From DATEDA01 sp963789885 (lineage in GTDB: Bacteria; Pseudomonadota; Gammaproteobacteria; Burkholderiales; SG8-39), in the NCBI GenBank assembly GCA_963789885.1, contig CAWBNB010000025.1, positions 7,624 to 71,623 of the forward strand: a stretch of 64,000 nucleotides of DNA. Reading direction: 5' to 3'. The notes beneath the pieces were generated by a model. The model did not search any database and was not told the DNA's origin. It saw only the letters and a program-made list of their open reading frames with translations. A program made the position numbers and the translations under genes. Positions 7,478-16,726 of this stretch are shown one piece after another; within the stretch, counting starts at the first letter, position 1; the number at the start of each line of letters is the position of its first letter.

Positions 7478-8064
7478 GCGGCCCGATGCTCGAACGGCGC
7501 GCCGCGACCGCTCGACTGCTCAGGGATCGCGGCGACGCGCTCGTCGTTACCGGACTGGGCTCGACGACCTACGACACCTTCGCGGCGGGCGATTCGCCGT
7601 GTACTTTTTACCTGTGGGGTGCGATGGGCGGGGCGGCGATGGTCGGCCTCGGTCTCGCCCTCGCCCAGCCGAAGCGGCGCGTGGTCGTGGTCACCGGCGA
7701 CGGCGAGATGCTGATGGGCCTCGGGTCGCTCGCGACGATCGGCGTGCAGCGGCCCGCGAATCTCGCCGTCGTCGTGATCGACAACGGGCTGTACGCGGAA
7801 ACCGGGATGCAGCGGACGCACACTGCGAGCGGCGTGGACCTGGCGGGCGTCGCGCGTTCGTGCGGGTTCGCCCAAGCGGAAACCATCGGCACGCAGGTCG
7901 AGCTCGACCGGCTCGCGCGCACGGCGTACGAGGCGCCCGGTCCGTTCTTCGCAGCGATCAAAGTGTCGTCGGATCCGACGTCGATCGAGCTTGCACCGCG
8001 CGACGGTCCGGCGCTTCGGGACCGGTTCCGGGCGACGGTGCTCGGGACCCGGGCCGGCCGCTGA
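7474..8064 (+). CDS. TPP-dependent decarboxylase, PP-domain (beta) subunit, ComE-like
   Basis: 196-residue PP half of the same thiamine-diphosphate enzyme. The ThDP/Mg signature is complete: GDGEMLMGLGSL (GDG at about 84-86), then 25 residues on, VVVIDNGLY. AMGGAAMVGLGLALAQP just before it is the usual helix. Start ATG 7474 overlaps the alpha stop. Together with the alpha subunit it would decarboxylate a 2-oxoacid to an aldehyde, which the SDR at the head of the cluster could then oxidise or reduce (inference). A stem-loop follows at 8083-8107. Confidence 0.86.
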   Translation: MSGPMLERRAATARLLRDRGDALVVTGLGSTTYDTFAAGDSPCTFYLWGAMGGAAMVGLGLALAQPKRRVVVVTGDGEMLMGLGSLATIGVQRPANLAVVVIDNGLYAETGMQRTHTASGVDLAGVARSCGFAQAETIGTQVELDRLARTAYEAPGPFFAAIKVSSDPTSIELAPRDGPALRDRFRATVLGTRAGR

Positions 8065-8082
8065 CCGCCGGCCGAGAAAGCG

Positions 8083-8107
8083 GAAAGCCTGCGCGAGGCG
8101 GGCTTTC
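8083..8107. terminator. Stem-loop between convergent genes
   Basis: GAAAGCCTGC (8083-8092) pairs with GCGGGCTTTC (8098-8107) with one G-T wobble and a 5-nt loop. It lies 19 bp after the decarboxylase stop and 19 bp from the end of the convergent CHRD remnant. There is no strong U-tract, so termination is probable but unproven. Confidence 0.55.
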
Positions 8108-8125
8108 GAGGCCGGGGCGAAGGTT

Positions 8126-8613
8126 CTAAAGCTTGCGGCGGCGCGCGCCAATCCAGCCGAGGACGGCGAGGCCCGCGAGCATCATGGCGTACGTGCCGGG
8201 CTCGGGAACCGGGGCCGCGAGAAAGCCCCGGATCTCCCCGCCCGAAAAATGAGCTCGTGTGAATGTTCAGGTATGCGTTCCCGCTCTCGATTCCGGCCAC
8301 GAGCGTGTTGAAAGCACCACTGACAGTCCCGCCCGAGGCGGTGATGAACGCGGGGTTGTAGCTCGAAGCCAGCGTCATGTCGAACACGTGGTCGTATTGC
8401 CCGAGTTGAACCCCCAGCGGGAACCCGGCGAAGCTCGGCGTCTGCGTCGCGACGCCGGCGGTACCGGCCCCGGCAACCGCCGTACAGCAATGGATATGGG
8501 ACGCCGTCGTTGGCCCGAGCAAGTTGATGAACGTGTCCTGGACCCGCAGCGTGACCAGATCGAGGTCAAGCGTGATGATCGCCGTTCCAGCCCTTCCGCC
8601 TGCGCAAATTCAC
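8126..8613 (-). pseudogene. CHRD-domain PEP-CTERM protein, 5'-truncated and frameshifted
   Basis: The minus strand encodes a CHRD domain (LGPTTASHIHCC, then VFDMTLASSYNPAFI and GNAYLNIHTSSF) followed, after a one-base shift, by GGEIRGFL and a complete PEP-CTERM sorting tail: VPEPGTYAMML, a transmembrane stretch and RRRKL stop at 8126. Such proteins are exported and processed by an exosortase in the inner membrane. The shift falls in an A5 run (8245-8249 on +); removing one base restores the frame. The N-terminus with signal peptide is missing: coding similarity begins about 8613 just after an in-frame TGA, directly against the ROK gene. The truncation implies a real pseudogene even if the indel is an artefact. 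Confidence 0.75.
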
Positions 8614-8627
8614 TCTAGGCGAAGTTT

Positions 8628-9521
8628 TTGGAACACACCACATTGCGATTCGGCATCGACCTCGGCGGGACCAAGACCGAGGGGGTGATCCTGGACGGCG
8701 AGGGGCGGACGGTCTGGCGTGAGCGCACACCCACCGAGGCTTCGGGCTACGACTCGGTGCTTAGCGGCGTCGAACGGCTGTACCGCCGGATGCTCGGCGC
8801 GGTCCATGACGCACCGCACACGCTCGGAATCGGGACGCCCGGCGCTGTCTCCCGCCGTACCGGCCTCCTCAAGAACTCGAACACCACCTGCCTGAACGGC
8901 ATGCCGGTCGCGGCCGACCTTCGCGCGCGCATCGGCCGGGAGCTGGCGCTCGAAAACGACGCCAACTGTTTCGCGCTCGCCGAGGCCCTCGCGGGTGCCG
9001 GCCGAGGGCACCGGGTCGTGTTCGGGGTGATCCTGGGTACCGGTTGCGGCGGCGGTCTCGTGCTCGACGGCAAGGTGCACCGCGGCCTTCAGTCGATCGC
9101 CGGTGAGTGGGGACACACAGTCATCGATCCGGCGGGGCCGGCCTGCTACTGCGGCGCCCGCGGCTGCGTCGAGACGTTCATCAGCGGTTCGGGCCTCGAG
9201 AACCGGTACGCGGAACGCGCCGGCTGCCGGCGCCCGGTGGACGGGATCGTCGCCGCCTGGCGCGCCGGCGATCCCGTGGCGACGGCGACGATGGATGGCT
9301 TCTTCGCCCACTTCGGCCAGGCGGTCGCCAACCTGATCGCGGTGCTCGATCCGGACGTCATCGTCCTCGGCGGCGGGCTGTCGAACATCGACGAACTCTA
9401 CGCGCGCGGGGTCGACGAGGTCCGGAAGCGCGTCTTCAGCGACTCGCTCCAGACGCCGATCGTGAAGCACCGGCTCGGTGATTCGGCGGGCGTCATCGGC
9501 GCCGCGCTGGTTGGAGTGTAG
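8628..9521 (+). CDS. ROK-family sugar kinase (glucokinase/fructokinase/NagK-like)
   Basis: Cytosolic ATP-dependent hexose kinase, 297 residues. FGIDLGGTKTEG is the phosphate-1 loop, GIGTPGAVS and LKNSNTTCLNG the sugar-binding region, ENDANCFALAEA carries the catalytic Asp, and GTGCGGGLV is the phosphate-2 loop. The ROK zinc site is complete: His in GEWGHTVI and the three cysteines of CYCGARGCVE. The reading frame opens with TTG 8628 (second TTG at 8643); there is no ATG before the motif. Only 15 bp separate it from the truncated PEP-CTERM gene, so its original upstream region may have been altered. The sugar (glucose, fructose or N-acetyl-hexosamine) cannot be chosen from sequence. Confidence 0.88.
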   Translation: MEHTTLRFGIDLGGTKTEGVILDGEGRTVWRERTPTEASGYDSVLSGVERLYRRMLGAVHDAPHTLGIGTPGAVSRRTGLLKNSNTTCLNGMPVAADLRARIGRELALENDANCFALAEALAGAGRGHRVVFGVILGTGCGGGLVLDGKVHRGLQSIAGEWGHTVIDPAGPACYCGARGCVETFISGSGLENRYAERAGCRRPVDGIVAAWRAGDPVATATMDGFFAHFGQAVANLIAVLDPDVIVLGGGLSNIDELYARGVDEVRKRVFSDSLQTPIVKHRLGDSAGVIGAALVGV

Positions 9522-9639
9522 CGATGGCGGCGGGCTCCACTCTGGTGGCGTGTTCGACTGGTTCGTGATCTTGACGAGAGCATGTGCTCACATTCCGATC
9601 GCTGCCCGAACTCCTAATGGTCCCATCAAGAAAACTTTG

Positions 9640-9682
9640 TTGACCGACCAGTCAGTAATTTGTAGATTACCGGCCAGTCAGT
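9640..9682 (+). promoter_or_regulatory. TetR-type promoter with two operators
   Basis: TTGACC (9640-9645), a 17-bp spacer and TAGATT (9663-9668) make a strong-looking promoter. Two copies of a near-palindrome overlap it: ACCGACCAGTCAGT (9643-9656, on the -35/spacer) and ACCGGCCAGTCAGT (9669-9682, just after the -10), 26 bp apart. This layout fits autorepression by the TetR protein whose ATG is at 9697 and co-control of the efflux genes behind it. Confidence 0.7.
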
Positions 9683-9696
9683 TAAGAACCGAGACC

Positions 9697-10350
9697 ATGG
9701 ACGCCCAAACACAAAGAACCGAACCGCGCTTCGAGCGCCGCAAGGACGCCCGGCCGAGCGAGCTCACCGCGGCCGCCCTTGAGCTCTTCGTCGAGAAGGG
9801 TTTCGCCGCGACGCGGCTCGAGGACGTGGCCGCCCGGGCCGGCGTGTCGAAGGGAACGCTCTACCTCTACTTCGACAGCAAGGAGGAGCTGTTCAAGGCC
9901 GTCATCCAGAGCGCGGTGCTCCCGGTGCTCGCCGAAGGGGAGCAGATCTTCGAGAGCTTCAGCGGCACCGCGTCCGATCTCCTGCGCCAGCTGGTGAACG
10001 GGTGGTGGCGGCTCTTCGGGAGCACGGCGCTGAGCGGCATTCCGAAGCTTATGATCTCCGAGGCGGGCAACTTCCCCGAGATCGCGCGGTACTACCACGA
10101 CAACGTGATCGTGCGCGGCAAACGGCTCTTCACCCGCGCGCTCGAGCGCGGCATCGCGTCCGGCGAATTCCGGCCGATCGACGTCGAGTACGCCGTGCAG
10201 GTGCTGCTCGGCCCGCTCGTGCTCAAGGTGCTCTGGCGGCACTCGTTCGCGACCTGCGGCTGTGCGCCGAAGGACCTGGATCCGGAGCGATATCTCGCGA
10301 CGTGCATCGACATCGTGCTCGACGGCGTGCGCGTACGCCAGGACCCATGA
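9697..10350 (+). CDS. TetR/AcrR-family transcriptional repressor of the RND pump
   Basis: 217 residues. N-terminal helix-turn-helix: AALELFVEKGFAATRLEDVA then AGVSKGTLYLYFDSKEELF, the canonical TetR DNA-binding domain, and a C-terminal all-helical ligand domain with WWRLFGSTALSGIPKLM. ATG 9697 is chosen because it follows the promoter/operator block at 9640-9682; upstream in-frame sequence is intergenic. The stop overlaps the DUF2214 start (ATGA, 10347-10350), so regulator, DUF2214 protein and the efflux adaptor and pump are likely one operon, derepressed by a pump substrate. Confidence 0.92.
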   Translation: MDAQTQRTEPRFERRKDARPSELTAAALELFVEKGFAATRLEDVAARAGVSKGTLYLYFDSKEELFKAVIQSAVLPVLAEGEQIFESFSGTASDLLRQLVNGWWRLFGSTALSGIPKLMISEAGNFPEIARYYHDNVIVRGKRLFTRALERGIASGEFRPIDVEYAVQVLLGPLVLKVLWRHSFATCGCAPKDLDPERYLATCIDIVLDGVRVRQDP

Positions 10351-10799
10351 TCCTCGACGCCACCCTTGCCTACCTGCACTTCGCCGCGATCCTCGGCGTC
10401 GCCGGGTTGCTGGTTGCGGAGGCCGCACTGCTCCGCGGCGACCTCGGCCCACGGAATGTCGGGGTGCTGTCGCGAGTGGACGTCGGCTATTTCAACGTCG
10501 CAGGTCTCGCGCTCGCGACCGGCGTCGCCAGGACCTTCTTTGGCGCCAAGGGCGCCGCGTTCTACGCCGGCAACCCGGTGTTCTGGGTGAAGGTCGCCCT
10601 CTTCCTCGCCGTCGGTCTCGTGTCGATCAAGCCGACGATCGATTTCATCCGCTGGCGCCGCGCGACGCGCAACGCCGCGGCCTACGCGGTGCCGGCGGCC
10701 GAGGCGCGCGGCGCCCGGCGCCTCGTTCTCGTCGAGCTGCATCTCCTCGCACTGATCCCGCTCGCCGCGGTGCTGATGGCGCGCGGGATCGGAAATTGA
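10347..10799 (+). CDS. DUF2214 family integral membrane protein
   Basis: 150-residue inner-membrane protein with four predicted helices (around AYLHFAAILGVAGLLVAEA, VAGLALATGVART, WVKVALFLAVGLVSIKP and LHLLALIPLAAVLMA). The arrangement HFA...L..E near the start is typical of DUF2214. Function unknown. It sits between tetR (4-bp overlap) and the RND adaptor (38 bp), so it is presumably co-regulated with the pump. Confidence 0.82.
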   Translation: MILDATLAYLHFAAILGVAGLLVAEAALLRGDLGPRNVGVLSRVDVGYFNVAGLALATGVARTFFGAKGAAFYAGNPVFWVKVALFLAVGLVSIKPTIDFIRWRRATRNAAAYAVPAAEARGARRLVLVELHLLALIPLAAVLMARGIGN

Positions 10800-10837
10800 G
10801 ACCTACAACTACAACACGTACCGAAGGGGAAACCACG

Positions 10838-11965
10838 ATGTCCATGATCCGGATGATTCTCCTCGCGGCAGCGGTCGCCGCGGTCACCGCCTGCTCCAAG
10901 CACGAACCTCCGGCGCCCGCGCCGCGCGCGGTGATCGCGCAGGTCGTCGGCGCGAAGCCGACCGAGGGCGCGAACGTCTACTCGGGGGAGGTGCGCGCGC
11001 GCCACGAGAACGACCTCGCATTCCGCGTCGGCGGCAAGGTCGTCGCGCGCTACGTCGACGTCGGCGCGACGGTGAAGAAGGGCACCGAGCTCGCGCGGCT
11101 CGATCCGCAGGACGCCCAGCTCGGCGTCGAGTCGGCGCGCTCGCAGCTCGCCGCCGCCGAAGCGGACCACGCGCTCGCGAAAGCGGAGCTCGCGCGCTAT
11201 CGCGACCTCTACGCGAAACAGTACGTGAGCAAGGCGGTACTCGATGCGCGCGAGAACACGTTCAACACCACCAAGGCGCGCCTGGAGCAGGCCCGGGCGC
11301 AGGCCCAGGTCGCCCGCAACCAGTCGTCCTACACGACCCTCGTCGCCGAAGCCGACGGCGTGATCACCGCCGTCAACGTGGAGGCCGGCCAGGTAGTCTC
11401 CTCCGGACAGCCGGTGCTGCGATTCGCGCGCCCGGAGGAGAAGGAGGTCGCGATCAACGTGCCGGAGACCCGGCTCGGCGAGCTCCGCGACGCCAACCAG
11501 GTCGCGGTCGCCCTGTGGGCGGCGCCCGACAAGCCCTACGTGGGCCGCGTGCGCGAGATCGCGCCGAACGCCGACCCCGCGACCCGCACGTTCATGGCCA
11601 AGATCACGATCGTCGACCCCGACAGCGCCGTGAAGCTCGGCATGACGGCCAACGTCCTGCTCGGCGAGCGCGCCGGGACTGAGGTGATCACGCTCCCGCT
11701 CACCGCACTCACGCAGGTCGACGGCAAGGCGGCGGTCTGGGTCGTCGACCCGCAGACGAACAAGGTCAACCTGCGACCGGTCGCGATCGGCGCCTACCGC
11801 GAGGACGGCGTCACCGTCCGCGACGGCCTGCGCCCGGGCGAGGTCGTGGTGACCGCCGGGGTGCACAAGCTCCTTCCCGGCGAGACCGTGCGCGTGATGA
11901 GCGAGACGCTCGCGAGCCCGCGCTCGCAGCAGGCGCTCGACGCCGCGCTGCGTCCGGGCAGCTGA
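10838..11965 (+). CDS. RND efflux periplasmic adaptor (membrane fusion protein), lipoprotein
   Basis: 375-residue adaptor linking the inner-membrane pump to an outer-membrane channel. Signal peptide with lipobox AVTAC (Cys23) indicates lipid anchoring in the inner membrane. The barrel-sandwich halves flank a helical hairpin (residues about 95-160, ESARSQLAAAEADHALAKAE), and the beta-barrel and membrane-proximal parts follow (LGMTANVLLG, LPLTALTQVDGKAAVWVVD). ATG 10838 is preceded by AGGGGAAA as ribosome site. The pump gene begins 59 bp downstream. No outer-membrane factor is encoded here; the TolC at 51.8 kb is a candidate partner. Confidence 0.93.
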   Translation: MSMIRMILLAAAVAAVTACSKHEPPAPAPRAVIAQVVGAKPTEGANVYSGEVRARHENDLAFRVGGKVVARYVDVGATVKKGTELARLDPQDAQLGVESARSQLAAAEADHALAKAELARYRDLYAKQYVSKAVLDARENTFNTTKARLEQARAQAQVARNQSSYTTLVAEADGVITAVNVEAGQVVSSGQPVLRFARPEEKEVAINVPETRLGELRDANQVAVALWAAPDKPYVGRVREIAPNADPATRTFMAKITIVDPDSAVKLGMTANVLLGERAGTEVITLPLTALTQVDGKAAVWVVDPQTNKVNLRPVAIGAYREDGVTVRDGLRPGEVVVTAGVHKLLPGETVRVMSETLASPRSQQALDAALRPGS

Positions 11966-12024
11966 TTCCCGAGTTCCCTCCCAGACCTCCCCCGCGCGGG
12001 CGAGGAGAAACCGAAGAGACCGCC

Positions 12025-15000
12025 ATGTCACGCTTCAATCTTTCCGAATGGGCACTCGCGCACCGCAGCCTCGTCCTTTACGCGATGATCGTGCTCGCCC
12101 TCTTCGGCATCGCCTCGTACACCAAGCTCGGGCAGTCGGAGGATCCGCCGTTCACCTTCAAGGTGATGGTCATCCGCACCGGCTGGCCGGGCGCGACCGC
12201 GCGCCAGGTCGAGGAGCAGATCACCGACAAGATCGAGAAGAAGCTGCAGGAGGCGCCCAACGTCGACGTGATCCAGAGCTACTCGAAGCCCGGCGAGTCG
12301 CTCGTCTTCTTCAGGATGAAGGATTCGGCACCGACCTCCGCCGTGCCCGAGACCTGGTACCAGGTGCGCAAGAAGATCGGCGACATCCGCAGCACCCTGC
12401 CCGGGGGCATCACCGGGCCGTCCTTCAACGACGAGTTCGGCGACGTCTTCGGCAACATCTACGCGCTGAGCGGCGAGGGCTTCTCCTACGCCGACCTCAA
12501 GAAGTACGCCGACCGGATCCGCGCCGAGCTCCTGCGGGTGCCCGACGTCGCGAAGGTCGAGTTCTTCGGCGAGCAGGAGGAGAAGGTCTTCATCGAGCTG
12601 TCGAACACCAAGCTCGCGACGCTCGGCGTGGACGTCCCCACGATCGTGAACGCGCTCGCGACCCAGAACGCGATCGCCCCGGCGGGCGCGTTCGAGACGC
12701 CGAGCGACAAGATCTTCCTGCGCACGACCGGCGACTTCGACTCGGCCGAGGCGATCCGCGAGACGACGATCCGCGCGAACGGGCGGCTCTTCCGCATCGG
12801 CGACATCGCGCGGGTGCAGCGCGGCTACGCCGACCCGCCGCAGCCGAAGATGCGCTTCCAGGGCCGGGAAGCGTTCGGCATCGGCGTCGCGATGGTCGCC
12901 GGCGGCGACATCATCGAGCTCGGGGCAAACCTCGACCGCGAGGTCGCGCGCCTGCGCAAGGAGCTCCCGGTCGGCCTCGAGCTCGCGCAGGTGACGAGCC
13001 AGCCGCAGGCGGTGCAGCGGTCGGTCAACGAGTTCGTGCGCTCGCTCGCCGAGGCGGTGATCATCGTGCTCGCGGTGAGCCTGCTCTCGCTCGGCTTGCG
13101 CACCGGCATCGTGGTCGCGCTCACGATCCCGCTCGTCCTCGCCGCGACGTTCCTCTTCATGCGGCTCGGCGACATCGGGCTGCACAAGATCTCGCTCGGC
13201 GCGCTGATCCTCTCGCTCGGCCTGCTGGTCGACGACGCGATCATCGCGGTCGAGATGATGGCGACCAAGATGGAGCAGGGCTGGGACCGCCTGCGCGCGG
13301 CGAGCTTCACCTACACCAGCACCGCGATGCCGATGCTCTCCGGGACGCTGGTCACCGTCGCCGGGTTCCTCCCGATCGCCACCGCGGCGTCGTCCACCGG
13401 CGAGTACACGCGCTCGATCTTCCAGGTGACGGCGATCGCGCTTGCCGTCTCCTGGGTGGCGGCGGTCGTGTTCGTCCCCTACCTCGGCTACAAGCTCCTC
13501 CCGGACCTGGCGCATCGGCAGGCAAAGCAGTCGTGGCTCCAGCGGGTCTTCCGGCGGCTGCTCCGTCGTCCTGCCGCGGCGACCGTTGCTCCGCGGGAGC
13601 ACGGCGAAGGCGCCATCTACCGGACCCCGTTCTACAACCGGCTGCGCCGCGCGATCCACTGGTGCGTCGCGCACCGGAAGACCGTGCTGGTCGCGACCGT
13701 CGCGCTCTTCGCGGTCTCGCTCCTCGCCTTCCGCTTCGTGCCGCAGCAGTTCTTCCCGGCGTCCAGCCGGCCCGAGCTCCTCGTCGAGCTGCGCCTCCCG
13801 CACGGCGCGTCGTTCGCCGCGACCGAGACGCGTGGTCAAGCGGTTCGAGGCGACGCTCGAGCGCGAGCCGGGCATCGAGAACTACACGAGCTACGTCGGC
13901 CAGGGCACCCCGCGCTTCTACCTGCCGCTCGACCAGCAGCTCGCGAACGCGGACTTCGCGCAGTTCGTGATCCTGACCAGGGGGATCAAGGAACGCGAGC
14001 GGCTCCGCGCCCGGCTGATCGCGCTCTTCGACCGCGACTTCCAGGGGGTCCGGGCGAACATCACGCGGCTCGAGAACGGCCCGCCGGTCGGTTTCCCGGT
14101 GCAATTCCGCGTTTCTGGCGAGGATATCCCGACGGTGCGGCGCTACGCCGAGCGGGTCGCCGAGAAGATGCGCGAGAACCGGAACGTCTCGAACGTCCAG
14201 TTCGACTGGGACGAGAAGGCGAAGGTGATCAAGGTCGACATCGACCAGGAGAAAGTGCGCCTGCTCGGGCTCTCCTCGCAGGATCTGTCGACGTTCCTCA
14301 ACACCTCGCTCAACGGGTTGACGGTCACCTACTACCGCGAGCGCGACAAGCTGATCGAGGTGCTGATGCGCGGCGCGATCGACGAGCGCGCGAAGCTCTC
14401 CTATCTCCAGGATCTCGCGGTGCCGACGCGCTCGGGCAAGTCCGTGCCCCTGTCCCAGATCGCCACCATCTCGTACGGCTTCGAGGACGGCATCGTCTGG
14501 CGCCGCAACCGCCTGCCGACGATCACCGTGCGCGCCAACGTGTACGGCGACATCCAGGCGCCCGTGGTCACCGCGCAGATCGAGCCGACGCTCGCGGCGA
14601 TCCGGGCGAGTCTGCCGCCCGGCTACCGCCTCGAGACCGGCGGCGCCGTGGAGGACGCCGCGAAGGGCCAGAAGTCGGTCGCCGCCGGGTTTCCGCTCTT
14701 CCTCCTGGTCGTCCTGACGGTGCTGATGATCCAGCTCCAGAGCTTCTCGCGCGTGGCGATGGTGGTGCTGACCGCGCCGCTCGGGCTGATCGGCGTGACG
14801 GCGTTCATGCTTCTCTTCAACCAGCCGTTCGGATTCGTGGCGATGTTGGGTACCATCGCGCTCTCCGGAATGATCATGCGCAACTCGGTGATTCTCGTCG
14901 ACCAGATCGATCAGGACATCCGCGCCGGCCACGCGCCGTGGGTGGCGGTCGTCGAGGCCACCGTGCGCCGGTTCCGGCCGATCGTGCTCACGGCGGCCGC

Positions 15001-15235
15001 GGCGGTGCTCGCGATGATCCCCCTCACGCGGAGCGCGTTCTTCGGGCCGATGGCGGTCGCGATCATGGGCGGCCTCGTCGTCGCCACCGCGCTGACGCTC
15101 CTCTTCCTGCCGGCGCTCTACGCCGCCTGGTTCCGCGTCGTCGTGCCGTCGCGCGCGACTGCTCCGAAGCGCCCGGCCTCCGCCGCGCAGCCGGTTCAGC
15201 GGACCGTGCCGCACATGATCGAGGGGACGGCCTGA
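12025..15235 (+). CDS. RND-type efflux permease (AcrB/MexK-like), one frameshift near 13830
   Basis: Proton-driven trimeric exporter, about 1070 residues if repaired. The N-terminus FNLSEWALAHRSLVLYAMI is the first transmembrane helix; the proton-relay motif is LGLLVDDAIIAVEMM in TM4; the second porter half begins around GQGTPRFYLPLDQQ. The reading frame is broken at 13826-13834 (ETR / VVKRFEAT): one base appears to be missing, after which the adjacent frame reads on cleanly to TGA 15235. Because homology is continuous on both sides, the gene is either very recently inactivated or carries an assembly deletion. Twelve TM helices in total are expected. It shares the subfamily of the second pump at 18.8-21.9 kb. 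Confidence 0.88.
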
Positions 15236-15673
15236 TGTTGCTCGCCGAGCTCTTCGGGATGATCGAGATCGACGCGCCGGCGGAGCGCGTCTGGCAGGTG
15301 CTCGTCGACTTTCGCCGCTATCCTGAGTGGAACCCGTTCATGCCGCGCGTTGCGGGGGAGCCGGCAGGGCGCGCCGAGCTCGAGGTGCTCGTCCAGCCCG
15401 ACGGCACACGCACGTTGCGGCTGCGGCCGAGAATCGTGACCTTCCGTCCACCGCGCGAGCTGCGGTGGCTCGCGCGGCTGCCTGGGCTCTTCGTCGGCGA
15501 GCAGCGCTTCGTCGTCGAGGCGCTCGATCCCGCGCGCTCGCGCCTGATCCACGAGAAGCGCTTCCGCGGCGCTGCTGGTGCCGTTCGTGCGCCGCGTGCT
15601 CGACGGCCCGGTGAAGCGGAGCTTCGACGCGACCGGGCTCGCGCTCAAACAGTTCGCCGAACGCCACCGCTAG
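15235..15673 (+). CDS. SRPBCC (START-like) domain protein, one frameshift near 15567
   Basis: About 146 residues when repaired. FGMIEIDAPAERVWQVLVDF followed by YPEWNPFM is the classic opening of SRPBCC/polyketide-cyclase-like proteins, which hold a hydrophobic ligand in a helix-grip cavity. After ...SRLIHEKRFRG the frame shifts (extra G or two missing bases at 15566-15570) and continues as ALLVPFVRRVLDGPVKRSF to GLALKQFAERHR, stop TAG 15671-15673. The start overlaps the pump stop by one base, suggesting co-transcription. Ligand unknown. Confidence 0.72.
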
Positions 15674-15788
15674 AGCCGCCGATGCGGCGCGCCGGACGCC
15701 CGACGGTGCAGTACGGCATTCCTGGTCGCGGCCGCAACGATCGCGCTCGCGCGCTATCGCACGACGCTCGACTGAGGGGTGCAGCCGC
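15674..15788. other. Short inter-gene stretch with a possible decayed small ORF
   Basis: Between the SRPBCC gene and the convergent Kdo-hydroxylase gene. One plus frame reads AFLVAAATIALARYRTTLD to a stop at about 15774, resembling the end of a tiny membrane peptide, with an ATG at 15681 in another frame. Given the density of indels nearby it could be a small gene with one shift. No recognisable family. Confidence 0.2.
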
Positions 15789-16678
15789 CTAAGCCAGCGT
15801 CCGCCCGGTCAGCCGCTCGAGCACCCGGAGCGGCGCGGTTTCCGGATCGTGCGAACCGGCTACCGGCAGCAACCAGGTCTGCTCGAGCATCAGCCGTCCG
15901 CGGAGCACGCTGTGCAGCACCTGGTCGGAGAAGACGATCCAGGTCGAGCCTGGAAGGAACTCGATGCGCTGCCGGACGCGTTCCGCTGATAGTCCATGTC
16001 GAACTTGACGTGGTCGTGGAGCTCCCGCATCAGATGATCGTACTCGGTGCGCCGCCGCTTCGTGAACATCAGCGCGCGCAGCAGCCAGGCCTCGCCCGGC
16101 AGTTGCCGGCGTACCCGCGGCAGGAACCTGACGGCCATGTCGGGAAAGGGCTCTCCCACCTGCCACACCCGCGGTGCGCCCGACGGGTCAACGTTGGTGA
16201 ACACGCGGAGAATCCGGGCCCCGCCGGTCGGACTGGACGGGAACGCATCGGTGTGCAGCCGCGTGTCGTCGTGCCGCCGCGACGTCGGTCGGCCCGCGAT
16301 CTCGCACGGTCGCAGGCTCGTATTGCCCGACCGGAGCGTGGCGAGGTACGGCGGAAACAGGGCGGAGACAAGCCGCTGTGCCTGCTGCGCATACCGCTGC
16401 AGCAGGCCGCGTAGACGCGCACAGATCGTCGCGACTCCCGCTGGCACCGCGGAGTCGTCGCTCGGCGCCGCGCAGGTAGATGTTCTTCGATCTTCCGTCC
16501 AGCCACTCGTCGGACAGAAAGCGCTGCTCTTCCGGTCGCACTTCGAACCGGAGCCGCGGGAGATGAAGGACCCTGCCCCGTTCCAGGGCGTCGACGGCCG
16601 CCGCCCGGATCGCAGCGTCGGCACCGGGTCCCAGGTGTCGAAGGGAAATTCGACGGTCAGATCGAGTGCCGTCGGCAC
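15789..16678 (-). CDS. kdoO: Kdo hydroxylase (KdoO-like Fe(II)/2-oxoglutarate dioxygenase), three frameshifts
   Basis: The pieces on the minus strand match the Kdo2-lipid A Kdo 3-hydroxylase family, which hydroxylates the outer Kdo of the LPS core. In order: VEFPFDTWDPVP; DALERGRVLHLPRLRF and SDEWLDGRSKNIYLRG; LVSALFPPYLATLRSGNTSL, RLHTDAFPS (HxD iron ligands), GGARILRVFTNVDPSGAPRV, EYDHLMRELHD; and FLPGSTWIVFSDQVLHSVLR with the distal His, then MLEQTWLLPV. Frame changes are needed near 16620, 16450 and 15985. Start GTG 16678 is tentative. Three breaks in 890 bp means either a pseudogene or a badly resolved stretch; the preserved motifs favour the latter. waaA and waaC lie about 39 kb away in the same window. 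Confidence 0.78.
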
Positions 16679-16726
16679 GGACGGTCTCTCTCGGCGCGAG
16701 GATATCCCTTGTCGATGACCGTCGTC

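Noticed and set aside
13820..13840. Programmed frameshift in the RND permease
   Set aside because: No slippery heptamer or stimulatory stem was seen and similar slips occur in many neighbouring genes, so an indel or assembly error is more economical.
13352..15214. 620-residue minus-strand frame over the RND gene
   Set aside because: Composition is Arg/His/Glu-rich with no family signature; the RND coding is clear on the other strand.
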